Positions 8,463 to 16,681 of a DNA stretch of 63,504 nt are shown one piece after another. Position numbers and translations under genes: made by a program. The number at the start of each line of letters is the position of its first letter. The first letter of the stretch is position 1. Under the pieces are notes generated by a model. It was not told the DNA's origin. It saw only the letters and a program-made list of their open reading frames with translations, and ran no database searches. This DNA is from Gordonia araii NBRC 100433 (lineage in GTDB: Bacteria; Actinomycetota; Actinomycetes; Mycobacteriales; Mycobacteriaceae). Location of the stretch: positions 1-63,504 of the forward strand of contig NZ_BAEE01000026.1 of NCBI RefSeq assembly GCF_000241265.1, written 5' to 3'.

Positions 8463-9269
8463 CTACTCGGCGGGCTTGGCGAAGGCTGCGAGGGTCTGTT
8501 GAAACTCCGGGGACTGCAGCAGCCGAGTCTGTCCGGCCAGCTCTTCGCCCAGTGCGGTCTCGAACGCCGCCATGGTGATCGCGTCGGAGGCGGCCTTCGT
8601 GGTTCGCAGCGCCGACGGCGACTTGGCGGCCAGCTTGCCGACGACCTCGTCGACCCGGGTCCGCAGCGCGGGTTCGTCGTCGACGACCTCGGTGATCAAG
8701 CCGGCATCGAACGCCGCCGCGGCGCGGAACTTCTCACCGAGCATCAGCAACGCGTTGGCCCGCGCCCGGCCGATCGACGCCGCGACGAGCATGGTGGCCG
8801 CGCCGTCGGGCATCAGGCCGATGTTGACGAACGGGAGGAGGAAGTAGGAGCGTGCGGTGGCGTAGATGAGATCGGCGCCCAAGGCCAGCGAGGCGCCGAT
8901 CCCGACTGCGGCTCCATCGACGGCGGCGATGACCGGGACCGGGATCGCGCGGACGGAACGGGCGAGGTCGGAGCCGTTGGAGATGATGCCGACCGCGCTC
9001 GATTCGTCGACGGCGGGGGCATCGGCGGACTCCGCGCCGCGTGAATTCGCCGCGGCCATATCGGTGATGTCGGCGCCTGCCGAAAAGCTGCCGCCGGCTC
9101 CCGTGATCACGACCACCCGCACGTCGTCGCGCGTCGCCCATTCGTCGAGAGCTGCCCGGATGCCGAGCGACACCGCCCCGCTCAAGGCGTTCATCCGGGT
9201 CGGCCGGTTGATGGTGAGGCGGGCGATCCCGTCGTCGATTGTCGCGAGCAGTTCAGCAGAGTCGGTCAC
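8463..9269 (-). CDS. Enoyl-CoA hydratase/isomerase family protein
   Basis: A 268-residue crotonase-fold protein. The oxyanion-hole segment SFSAGADITDMA and the second CoA-pocket segment IAAVDGAAVGIGASLALGAD are plain. The glutamate pair of true hydratases is not well matched, so it may be an isomerase or another crotonase. The start is GTG at 9269; TAGAAC sits 6 nt upstream and there is no SD, which suggests a leaderless message. A KstR-like half-palindrome overlaps the start. It ends 90 bp from tRNA-Asn. Confidence 0.85.
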   Translation of the reverse strand: MTDSAELLATIDDGIARLTINRPTRMNALSGAVSLGIRAALDEWATRDDVRVVVITGAGGSFSAGADITDMAAANSRGAESADAPAVDESSAVGIISNGSDLARSVRAIPVPVIAAVDGAAVGIGASLALGADLIYATARSYFLLPFVNIGLMPDGAATMLVAASIGRARANALLMLGEKFRAAAAFDAGLITEVVDDEPALRTRVDEVVGKLAAKSPSALRTTKAASDAITMAAFETALGEELAGQTRLLQSPEFQQTLAAFAKPAE

Positions 9270-9316
9270 GAACCCGTTCTAGCACAGGGTGATCCACACC
9301 ACCCTCTGCGCCGGGG

Positions 9317-10039
9317 TCAGACGACCTGCAGATCGTCGAGCAGCCAGCGGTCGCCATCGCGCACCAGCGTGACTTTCACGCGGGATTGGTAGAGGTGGTA
9401 GCCCTCGGGGAGGGCCTCGGCCAGGCCGGGGGCCGAGATCTTCTGGTCGAGGGTCACCAGTACCTCGGCCTTGTCGCCGGAGAGGGCGATGATCCCGGCG
9501 TTGGCGGCCGTCGCTTCCGACGACGCACCCGCTGCGGTGTTGCCCTTGCGCGCGTCTGCCGACGACTTGATGAATTCCTCGGCGAAGTCGGTGGTGGCGA
9601 TCTCCCGAATCTTGCGGTCTAGTGCGCCGTAGTCCTTCACGTCGTAGGTCATCACCGACGACACGTACTCGCGGGCCGTTTTCATCGCATCCTGTCCGTG
9701 CCGCGACGCGGGATCGGTTTGGGCGGCGACATTGGACGAATGCAGTGCCCAGATCCCCAGCCCGACGGAGGTCGCTCCAAGGGCGACGACCAGCGCGGCC
9801 AGGACGGTCACCAATCGTCGACTGCCGCCCCCAGCAACTGAGCGCCACGACCGCTTCGGCGTCTCGACCTTCCCGGGGACGCGCGCTTTGCGTGCCGCTT
9901 CGCGGTCGGCCTCCTCTTTGGCCTGTGCCCGCTTCTTGCGGTTCACGGTCAGGAAGGCTTCGCCGGACAACGGGGAGTCGTGATCGACCTCGTCGCCACC
10001 GGTGTCGTTCGCCTTAGCGTCCTTGGTCGTGCGTCCCAT
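9317..10039 (-). CDS. Mce-associated-type single-pass membrane protein
   Basis: 240 residues: a charged cytosolic N-terminus of about 75 residues rich in Lys, Arg and Glu, then one membrane helix (LVTVLAALVVALGATSVGLG, about 76-96). An extracytoplasmic alpha/beta domain ends in a DGDRWLLDDLQVV strand. This layout is shared by Mce-associated membrane proteins and related NTF2-like anchored proteins of mycolata. No mce locus is in the window, so the partner is unknown. Confidence 0.65.
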   Translation of the reverse strand: MGRTTKDAKANDTGGDEVDHDSPLSGEAFLTVNRKKRAQAKEEADREAARKARVPGKVETPKRSWRSVAGGGSRRLVTVLAALVVALGATSVGLGIWALHSSNVAAQTDPASRHGQDAMKTAREYVSSVMTYDVKDYGALDRKIREIATTDFAEEFIKSSADARKGNTAAGASSEATAANAGIIALSGDKAEVLVTLDQKISAPGLAEALPEGYHLYQSRVKVTLVRDGDRWLLDDLQVV

Positions 10040-10086
10040 GGCTAACCAGGGTAGGCGACGCGGTATCGCGGTCTACTGAGTCTGTC

Positions 10087-10110
10087 TCCTATCAAATATA
10101 TGTGATAGGA
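10087..10110. promoter_or_regulatory. Palindromic operator upstream of the acyl-CoA dehydrogenase operon
   Basis: TCCTATCA, 8 nt, TGATAGGA: a perfect 8-bp inverted repeat 34 bp upstream of the ATG at 10144. The AT-rich centre stands out in this GC-rich region. The GntR regulator encoded two genes on is the obvious candidate to bind it; that is inference. Confidence 0.6.
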
Positions 10111-10143
10111 ATGAGGGCGACCCCTTACGAAAGGCCAAACTCG

Positions 10144-11277
10144 ATGATCGAATTCACCCCCGAACAGCAATCCTTCGCCCAAGCCGTCCGCGACTTCTGT
10201 GCTCGCGAGGTCGGCACCCGCGAGCAGCGCGCCAAGTACACCCAAGACGGTCCGCACAGCCAAGAGCTGTACAAGAAGATGGCCGACCTCGGCTGGGCCG
10301 GGATCATCGTCGGCGAGGAGTACGGCGGAGCAGGAGCCGGCAACGTCGAACTGTGCATCTTCCTCGAGGAGGCGCTGCGCGGCATGGCCCCGGTCGGCGG
10401 CATCGGCCCGACCTTCATCACCGCGGCCGCTTACGAGAAGTTCGCCACCGAGGAACTCAAGAAGGAAGTCCTCGGCAACGTCGTGGCCGGCGACTCGCTG
10501 TCGATCGCGATGAGTGAGCCGGAAGCCGGTTCCGACGTCGCCAACCTCTCCTGTAAGGCCGAGAAAGTCGACGGTGGTTGGCTGATCAACGGTCAGAAGA
10601 CGTGGATCTCGAACGCGGCCATCGCCTCGTCGATCCTGCTGATCGCGCGCACCGAGCGCACCGACAAGAAGCACGAGGGCATCACCCAGTTCCACGTGCC
10701 GGCCGGCACCAAGGGGCTGGAGATCGTGCCGATCGAGACGCTGGGCGGCCGCGAGCAGAACGACCTGTACTTCACCGACTGCTTCATCCCCGACGAGTAC
10801 GTCGTCGGCGAGGTGAACCAGGGCTGGTGGCAGCTGATGTCCGGTCTGAACACCGAGCGCCTAATCCTCGGTGCGATGCAGCTCGGCCTGGCCGAGCGCT
10901 CCTTCGACGACACGCTGAAGTTCATCACCGAGCGCAAGCAGTTCGGCCGTCCCGTCGGCACGTTCCAGGCGCTGCGCCATCGGATGGCCGACCACGCCAC
11001 CGAGATCGAGTGCACCAAGCTGCTCGTCTACAACTTGGCCGCCAAGGCGGATGCGAACCCGACGCAGATGTTCCCGCGCGAGGCGTCGATGGTGAAGCTC
11101 AAGGCCACCGAGGTCTCCAAGGCCATGACCATCGACGGCATGCAGATGATGGGCGGATACGGCTACACCAAGGAGTTCGACGCCGAGGCGTTGATGCGCA
11201 GCGCGATCATCTCGACCGTCTACGGTGGCACCAATGAGATCCAGCGCGACATTATCGGCAAGACGTACGGGCTGTAA
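10144..11277 (+). CDS. Acyl-CoA dehydrogenase
   Basis: A 377-residue FAD enzyme that introduces an alpha-beta double bond in an acyl-CoA thioester. The N-terminal helical domain starts IEFTPEQQSFAQ. The middle beta-domain has the FAD/substrate signature SIAMSEPEAGSDVANLSC, and the C-terminal helical domain has ERKQFGRPVGTFQALRHR and ends VYGGTNEIQRDIIGKTYGL. The usual MCAD-type catalytic Glu (YEGT) is replaced by Gly, so the base must lie elsewhere, as in isovaleryl- or long-chain-type enzymes. GAAAGG lies 9 nt before the ATG. It is first in an operon with a GntR regulator and an acyl-CoA synthetase. Confidence 0.92.
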   Translation: MIEFTPEQQSFAQAVRDFCAREVGTREQRAKYTQDGPHSQELYKKMADLGWAGIIVGEEYGGAGAGNVELCIFLEEALRGMAPVGGIGPTFITAAAYEKFATEELKKEVLGNVVAGDSLSIAMSEPEAGSDVANLSCKAEKVDGGWLINGQKTWISNAAIASSILLIARTERTDKKHEGITQFHVPAGTKGLEIVPIETLGGREQNDLYFTDCFIPDEYVVGEVNQGWWQLMSGLNTERLILGAMQLGLAERSFDDTLKFITERKQFGRPVGTFQALRHRMADHATEIECTKLLVYNLAAKADANPTQMFPREASMVKLKATEVSKAMTIDGMQMMGGYGYTKEFDAEALMRSAIISTVYGGTNEIQRDIIGKTYGL

Positions 11278-11280
11278 TCC

Positions 11281-11982
11281 GTGACGTCGTCCACCACCGG
11301 CGGCGCGCTGCGGCGCCGACCGCAACTGTCCGAGGAAGTCGCCGGCGCGATCCGGCACCGGATCATGACCGGCGACCTCCGGCCGGGCGACTTCATCCGG
11401 ATGGACGAGACCGCCGCCGAACTCGGCGTCAGTGTCACCCCGGTGCGTGAGGCGCTGCTGACCCTGCGGGGCGAGGGCATGGTGAACCTCGCCCCGCACA
11501 AGGGCTATGTCGTCGCCGATCTCACCAAGACCGACGTCGAGGACATCTTCTGGCTGCAGGGCCAGATCGCCGTCAAGATCGCGCTGCGCGTCGCCGATGT
11601 GATCACCGCCGCCGACCTCGACGCGCTCGAAGCGTGCAACACACGGTTGCGGCAGGCCGTCGAGGCCGGCGACATCGACGGCGTGGTCGGCGCCGAGTTC
11701 GACTTCCACCGCACGCACAACCGCATCACCAACAGCGGCAAACTCGCCTGGTTTCTGCTCAATGCCACGCACTACACGCCGCACCGGCTCTATGCCGCCG
11801 ATCCCGATTGGGGGGCGGTCGCGGTGGACAGCCACGCCAAGCTCATCGAGGCGTACCGGACCGGCGACCGGGGGGCGATCACCGCTCAGGTGCAGCGACA
11901 GTTCGACGATTGCGCGCAACGCCTCATCGCGAGGCTCTCCGAGGCCGGGATCTGGGCCGGCGCGCAAGACCAACAACAATAG
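11281..11982 (+). CDS. GntR-family transcriptional regulator, FCD (FadR-type) subfamily
   Basis: 233 residues. The N-terminal winged helix (about 14-80) has DETAAELGVSVTPVREALL. The FCD ligand domain (about 95-220) has the metal-site pattern FDFHRTHNRI and a later DSHAKLIEAY. FCD regulators sense acyl-CoAs or small organic acids. It starts with GTG 3 bp after the acyl-CoA dehydrogenase stop, so it is translated from the same message and probably autoregulates through the palindrome at 10087-10110. Confidence 0.88.
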   Translation: MTSSTTGGALRRRPQLSEEVAGAIRHRIMTGDLRPGDFIRMDETAAELGVSVTPVREALLTLRGEGMVNLAPHKGYVVADLTKTDVEDIFWLQGQIAVKIALRVADVITAADLDALEACNTRLRQAVEAGDIDGVVGAEFDFHRTHNRITNSGKLAWFLLNATHYTPHRLYAADPDWGAVAVDSHAKLIEAYRTGDRGAITAQVQRQFDDCAQRLIARLSEAGIWAGAQDQQQ

Positions 11983-11993
11983 GAGCGCACGTC

Positions 11994-13592
11994 ATGTCCG
12001 TCACCCCGCTACCCGTCGAGGACCTTGCCGCCGAGCCCCTGCGGTCGCGACGCAATCACTGGAACAACCAGGTGCGCCGCCACGCCATGATGAAACCGGA
12101 TGCGCCCGCTCTGCGCTTTCAGGGCAGGGAGACCACCTGGCGCCAGCTCGACGAACGGACGCGGGCGTTTGCCGCCGCGCTGAACCGTCGCGGCGTCGCG
12201 TTCGGCGACCGGATCCTGATTCTGATGCTGAACCGGTCCGAGTATGTCGAGGCCGTGCTGGGCGCGAATCTGATCGGAGCTATCCCGGTACCGGTGAACT
12301 TCCGGATGGCACCTGCCGAGGTCGGATTCCTCGTCGCCGACAGCGGCGCGCGGTGGATCGTCATCGAGACCGCACTGGCTCCGCTCGCCGACGCGGTGGC
12401 CGCGACCACCGGAGCGATCGACGCGATCGTCACCGTCGGCGAGGCCGGCGAAGGACATCTCGCGTTCGAGGCGTTGATGGACGAGGACGCCGCCGATCTG
12501 CCGGAGACCGACGTGCCGGAGGACACCGTCGCCCTGATCATGTACACCTCGGGCACGACCGGGAAGCCCAAAGGGGCGATGCTCACCCACCAGAACCTGC
12601 AGGCCCAGGCCATGACCTGTCTGGAGGCCCTCGGTACGCGCCCGGACGACGTCGGTTCGTGCGTGGCCCCGATGTTCCACATCGCGGCGCTGGGCGCGAT
12701 GACACCTCTTTTCCACGTCGGCGCGCTGTCGGTGATCCATCCGCTCGGTGCCTTCGACCCCAACGAACTGCTCGACACCCTCGCGGCAGAGGGCACGACC
12801 TCGATCTTCCTGGTGCCCGCACAGTGGCAGGCCGTCTGCGCCGCTCAGCAGGCAAATCCACGTGACCTGCGGTTGCGGGTCATCAGCTGGGGTGCGGCTC
12901 CCGCCTCGGACACGGTGCTGAACGCGATGAACGAAACCTTCCCGGATGCCGTCAACGTCGCCGTGTTCGGCCAGACGGAGATGTCGCCGATCACCTGCGT
13001 CCTCGAAGGTGAGCACGCGTTGCGCAAGCTCGGCTCGGTGGGGCGCGTCGTCGCGTCGGTGACGGCGCGCATCGTCGATCCGCTCGGCGACGACGTCCCC
13101 GACGGCGAGGTCGGGGAGATCGTCTATCGAGGCCCGCAGCTGATGGCCGGCTATTGGCGCAACCCGCAGGGGACTGCCGACGCCTTCAAGGGCGGGTGGT
13201 TCCATTCGGGCGACCTCGTCCGCCGTGACGAAGAAGGCTTCGTCTACGTCGTCGACCGGGCCAAGGACATGATCATCTCCGGCGGCGAGAACATCTACTG
13301 CGCCGAGGTGGAGAACGCGCTGTTCGCCCATCCGCGGATCGCGGAGGCCGCCATCATCGGCCGCGCCGACGACAAGTGGGGCGAGGTACCGGTCGCCGTC
13401 GTGGTCGTCGCCGACGGGGGAGACCTCACCCTCGCCGAACTGGAGCCCTTCCTCAACGAGAATCTGGCGCGGTACAAGCATCCGAAGGATCTCGTGATCG
13501 TCGACGAGTTGCCGCGCAACGCCGGCGGCAAGGTGGTCAAACCCGCGCTGCGCAGCGAATACGGCAGCAAGGACGAGGGGCTGCGGCACTGA
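11994..13592 (+). CDS. Acyl-CoA synthetase (AMP-forming), FadD type
   Basis: A 532-residue member of the ANL superfamily that activates a carboxylic acid to its CoA thioester through an acyl-AMP. The P-loop motif is LIMYTSGTTGKPKGAM (about residue 182), the A5 motif contains FGQTE, the A7 region is WFHSGDLVRRDEEGFVYVVD, and the final Lys is in PRNAGGKVVK. Substrate specificity cannot be read. AGGAG lies 9 nt before the ATG at 11994. Linked to a dehydrogenase and a GntR regulator, it suggests uptake and beta-oxidation of a specific acid. Confidence 0.9.
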   Translation: MSVTPLPVEDLAAEPLRSRRNHWNNQVRRHAMMKPDAPALRFQGRETTWRQLDERTRAFAAALNRRGVAFGDRILILMLNRSEYVEAVLGANLIGAIPVPVNFRMAPAEVGFLVADSGARWIVIETALAPLADAVAATTGAIDAIVTVGEAGEGHLAFEALMDEDAADLPETDVPEDTVALIMYTSGTTGKPKGAMLTHQNLQAQAMTCLEALGTRPDDVGSCVAPMFHIAALGAMTPLFHVGALSVIHPLGAFDPNELLDTLAAEGTTSIFLVPAQWQAVCAAQQANPRDLRLRVISWGAAPASDTVLNAMNETFPDAVNVAVFGQTEMSPITCVLEGEHALRKLGSVGRVVASVTARIVDPLGDDVPDGEVGEIVYRGPQLMAGYWRNPQGTADAFKGGWFHSGDLVRRDEEGFVYVVDRAKDMIISGGENIYCAEVENALFAHPRIAEAAIIGRADDKWGEVPVAVVVVADGGDLTLAELEPFLNENLARYKHPKDLVIVDELPRNAGGKVVKPALRSEYGSKDEGLRH

Positions 13593-13619
13593 TCGCCGAC
13601 CCGCACGACGACACCAAAC

Positions 13620-13633
13620 TGTAACGTGTTCCA
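13620..13633. promoter_or_regulatory. KstR-like operator (TnnAACnnGTTnnA)
   Basis: TGTAACGTGTTCCA fits the published 14-bp KstR consensus TnnAACnnGTTnnA at every fixed position. KstR is the TetR-family repressor of sterol catabolism genes in Mycobacterium and Rhodococcus. The site lies 77 bp before the GTG of the alcohol dehydrogenase at 13710. Confidence 0.6.
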
Positions 13634-13709
13634 ATTTCACCCGCGGGTGACTACGCTCACAACGGGAGCGGGGAGACCCCGCAGACAACGTCGCGAGTGA
13701 GGATGGACA

Positions 13710-14840
13710 GTGAAGACTAAAGGTGCGCTGCTTCGAGAGCTGAATTCGCCGTGGAAGATCGAGGAGATCGACATCGGCGACCCCAAGGCCCACGAGGTCA
13801 AGATCAAGATGGAAGCGGCCGGCATGTGCCACTCCGACCATCACCTCATGACCGGTGGGATCCCAATGGGCGGCTTCCCGATCCTGGGTGGACACGAGGG
13901 CGCGGGTGTCGTCGAAGCGGTCGGCGAGGGTGTCACCGACGTCGAGCCGGGCGACCACGTCGTGCTCTCCTTCATTCCGTCCTGCGGCAAGTGTCCGTCG
14001 TGTCAGGCCGGCATGGCGAACCTGTGCGACCTCGGCATGTATCTGCTGCAGGGCGAGGCGGTCTCCGACCACACCTTCCGCATCCACACCGCCGACGGGG
14101 AGAACGTCTACCCGATGACGCTGCTGGGCACCTTCAGCCCGTACATGGTGGTGCACGAGGCATCGGTCGTGAAGATCGACAAGGACATTCCGTTCGAGGT
14201 GGCCGCGCTGTGCGGCTGCGGCGTCCCGACCGGCTATGGATCGTCCACGCGCAGCGGCGACGTCCGCCCGGGTGAGGATGTCGCGATCGTCGGCGTCGGT
14301 GGCGTGGGCACCGCCGCGCTGCAGGGCGCGGTGATCGCGGGTGCGCGCAATGTGTTCGCGATCGACCCGGTCGAGTGGAAGCGCGAGCAGGCGCTCAAGT
14401 TCGGTGCGACCAAGGCTTACGCGAACATCGACGAGGCGATGGGCGACATCGCCGGCATCACCGCCGGGGGGATGTGCAAGAAGGTCATCGTCACGGTCGG
14501 CGAAGTCCACGGCAAGGACATCGACAGCTGGATGAATCTGACTTCCAAGGGCGGCACGTGCGTGCTGACCGGTATGGGCAGCATGCTCGACACCGAGGTG
14601 ACGCTGAACTTCGCGATGCTGACCCTCATGCAGAAGAACCTGCAGGGCTCTATCTTCGGCGGTGCCAATCCGAAGCTCGACATTCCGAACCTGCTGTCGA
14701 TGTTCAAGGCGGGCAAGCTGAACATCTCCGACATGATCACCCGGCAATACCGCCTGGACCAGATCAACGAGGGCTACTCGGACATGCTCGAGGGCAGGAA
14801 CATCCGCGGCGTTATCCGCTACACCGAAGAAGACTGGTGA
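13710..14840 (+). CDS. NDMA-dependent alcohol dehydrogenase, Rxyl_3153/mycofactocin-associated family
   Basis: A 376-residue zinc medium-chain dehydrogenase. The catalytic zinc site uses C40 (AAGMCHSDHH) and H62-E63 (LGGHEGAG); the structural zinc site is C92, C95, C98 and C106 (SCGKCPSCQAGMANLC). The NAD fold is VAIVGVGGVGTAALQGA. The ALCGCGVPTGYGS segment and overall sequence match the family that keeps NAD(H) tightly bound and hands electrons to N,N-dimethyl-4-nitrosoaniline in vitro; mycofactocin is the proposed natural acceptor. No mycofactocin genes are in the window. It starts with GTG after a TGAGGA SD. A KstR-like box upstream suggests induction by sterols. Confidence 0.88.
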   Translation: MKTKGALLRELNSPWKIEEIDIGDPKAHEVKIKMEAAGMCHSDHHLMTGGIPMGGFPILGGHEGAGVVEAVGEGVTDVEPGDHVVLSFIPSCGKCPSCQAGMANLCDLGMYLLQGEAVSDHTFRIHTADGENVYPMTLLGTFSPYMVVHEASVVKIDKDIPFEVAALCGCGVPTGYGSSTRSGDVRPGEDVAIVGVGGVGTAALQGAVIAGARNVFAIDPVEWKREQALKFGATKAYANIDEAMGDIAGITAGGMCKKVIVTVGEVHGKDIDSWMNLTSKGGTCVLTGMGSMLDTEVTLNFAMLTLMQKNLQGSIFGGANPKLDIPNLLSMFKAGKLNISDMITRQYRLDQINEGYSDMLEGRNIRGVIRYTEEDW

Positions 14841-14936
14841 CACAGTTCACCGCACGCCGACGTTCGGTAGTGCACTAGAGTCTGTTTCGTCGCGATTCAC
14901 CGTCGCGGATTCCACGTTGTGAAGGGCAAGAGTCAA

Positions 14937-15851
14937 ATGGCAGAGGCAAAGAAGACGGCGAAGTCCGCCGAACGCGAGCGGGCGTCCGCGATCGCAGAGG
15001 GCAACTGGGTACCGACCCCGGAATCCAAGTCCAAGGCGATCTGGTTCCGCGTCGCCGCGATCGTGCTGTGGGTCGCCGCGATCGGTATCGAACTCTGGGT
15101 CATCTTCAAGATCCTGCGCCCGAGCGAGCCGGTCAACACCTGGTGGCTCATCGGCTTCCTCGTCGCCATGGCCGTCCTGGCCATCGGCGGAAACCTGCTG
15201 TGGAAGAAGGCGAATCGCCTCGACCCCGCATCGGAGAAGAATAAGTTCCGGTTCTTCGTGCAGAACCAGCTCGGTGCGATCATCACCGTCATCGCGTTCC
15301 TGCCGTTGATCATCCTGATCTTCTTGGACAAGGACATGGACGGCAAGCAGAAGGGCATCATCGGCGGCATCGCCATTGTCCTCGCCGGCATCGTCTTCGC
15401 CACCGGTGTCGAGACGGACCCGGTTTCCTCCGAGCAGATCTCGCGCGAGACCAACGTCGTGCAGAACCTGACCGGCAAGGACGAGGTCTGGTACTCCAAG
15501 AAGGGCAGCACCTTCCACGTGTGCGAGAAGGCCGCGCTCATCACCGGCCGGATCAAGCCCGAGAACCTCACCCACGGGACGGTGGCCGAGGCTCACGCCG
15601 CTGGCGTGCCGCGTCTGACCAAGCTGTGGACGTCCGAGGCCCGCAACCACTGCGGTGTTCCCGAGGACCGGATTCAGTCGGTGCTGTCGGGTGCGACGGG
15701 TCTGAGTGCCGACGACCTGAAGGACACCCTCGATCCGAAGGATCAGGGTCAGATCAAGGCTCCGGCGAGCGGCGTCCCGACGCCGAACAACGTGACGCCG
15801 CTGCCCTCGACCCCGGCGCCGGCGCCCAACACGCAGCGTCCCGCCGCCTGA
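14937..15851 (+). CDS. Conserved membrane protein of unknown function with Pro-rich C-terminus
   Basis: 304 residues from ATG 14937, which has AAGGG about 9 nt upstream; an in-frame GTG at 14919 is the alternative. The Lys/Glu-rich N-terminus (about 1-35) is followed by four predicted helices around residues 38-62, 75-95, 115-135 and 143-162. An extracytoplasmic part with two Cys (FHVCEKAAL and NHCGVPEDR) comes next, then a Pro/Ala tail that ends NTQRPAA. I do not recognise a named family. The next gene begins 6 bp after its stop. Confidence 0.7.
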   Translation: MAEAKKTAKSAERERASAIAEGNWVPTPESKSKAIWFRVAAIVLWVAAIGIELWVIFKILRPSEPVNTWWLIGFLVAMAVLAIGGNLLWKKANRLDPASEKNKFRFFVQNQLGAIITVIAFLPLIILIFLDKDMDGKQKGIIGGIAIVLAGIVFATGVETDPVSSEQISRETNVVQNLTGKDEVWYSKKGSTFHVCEKAALITGRIKPENLTHGTVAEAHAAGVPRLTKLWTSEARNHCGVPEDRIQSVLSGATGLSADDLKDTLDPKDQGQIKAPASGVPTPNNVTPLPSTPAPAPNTQRPAA

Positions 15852-15856
15852 GGCGA

Positions 15857-16672
15857 GTGCTGCAAGAACTAGCGCAGTGGCCGGTCGACAATGTCGCCGG
15901 CGCGCTGATCGGCCCGGGCGGTGTCACCGAAACCTTCGGTGACACCGCCCGGGCTTTCGCGTTGGCGTCGGTGACCAAGCCGCTGGTCGCCTCCGCCGTC
16001 CTCGTCGCCGTCGAGGAGGGCGCGGTCGAACTCGACACCCTGGCCGGTCCGCCCGGCGCGACCGTCGCGCACCTGCTCGCCCATGCCTCGGGCCTCGCCT
16101 TCGATTCGCGCGAGCAGATCGCCGCCGTCGGGACCCAGCGCATCTATTCGTCGGCCGGCTTCGAAGTGCTCGCGGAGACCGTCGAGCGAGCGACCGGCAT
16201 AGCGTTCGCGGATTACCTGAACGAGGCCGTGGCCGAGCCCCTCGGCATGTCGACGACGACCCTCGACGGCCCGGCCGGGCACGGCGCGACATCCTGCGTC
16301 GACGACCTGGCCCGCTACGCACAGGATCTGCTCGTCCCGCGGATCGTCTCGCCGGAGACGGCGCGCAGTGCGCATTCGGTGTGGTTTCCCGGGCTCGACG
16401 GTTTCGTGCCCGGATACGGCCGGCATCGTCCGTGTGATTGGGGGCTGGGCTTCGAGATCCGCGGGCAGAAGTCGCCGCACTGGACCGCGCCGAGCGCTTC
16501 CCCGGAGACCTTCGGGCACTTCGGTCAGTCGGGGACCTTCCTGTGGGTCGACCCGGTTCGCCGTGCCGCATGCGTGGTCCTCACCGACCGCGCCTTCGGT
16601 GCGTGGGCCAAACCCCTGTGGAGTGAATTCAACGAGCGCGTCTGCACGGAACTGGACAATCCGGTCGGCTAG
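15857..16672 (+). CDS. Serine hydrolase, beta-lactamase/DD-peptidase-like fold
   Basis: 271 residues. The SxxK motif is S38-V-T-K41 (ALASVTKPL), the second motif is YSS in RIYSSAGFE, and the third is HFGQSGT, standing in for KTG. No signal peptide is visible, so it is probably cytosolic, with an esterase-like or penicillin-binding-protein-like activity that I cannot define. The GTG start at 15857 lies 6 bp after the upstream stop with TGAGG just before it. A perfect 20-bp palindrome lies inside codons 19-33. The downstream gene's predicted -10 begins with this gene's TAG stop. Confidence 0.78.
   Translation: MLQELAQWPVDNVAGALIGPGGVTETFGDTARAFALASVTKPLVASAVLVAVEEGAVELDTLAGPPGATVAHLLAHASGLAFDSREQIAAVGTQRIYSSAGFEVLAETVERATGIAFADYLNEAVAEPLGMSTTTLDGPAGHGATSCVDDLARYAQDLLVPRIVSPETARSAHSVWFPGLDGFVPGYGRHRPCDWGLGFEIRGQKSPHWTAPSASPETFGHFGQSGTFLWVDPVRRAACVVLTDRAFGAWAKPLWSEFNERVCTELDNPVG
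15912..15954. repeat. 20-bp perfect inverted repeat within the serine hydrolase coding region
   Basis: Left arm 15912-15931, loop ACC 15932-15934, right arm 15935-15954. The arms begin GCCCGGGCGG and close TTCGGTGACA; all 20 pairs match. It is followed by CTTTCG. The shape is that of a strong intrinsic hairpin, but it codes for GPGGVTETFGDTARA, a stretch that looks like normal family sequence. Confidence 0.85.
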
Positions 16673-16681
16673 CCTCAGCCT

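Noticed and set aside
12009..14843. A 944-codon open frame on the minus strand
   Set aside because: It runs antisense to the acyl-CoA synthetase and the alcohol dehydrogenase, whose motifs are clear. Long shadow frames are common at this GC content, and the translation has low-complexity His/Arg/Asp composition.
15912..15954. Calling the palindrome a plain terminator and moving the serine hydrolase start downstream
   Set aside because: The sequence coded by the hairpin and just upstream of the SxxK motif fits the hydrolase family, and GTG 15857 has a suitable SD.
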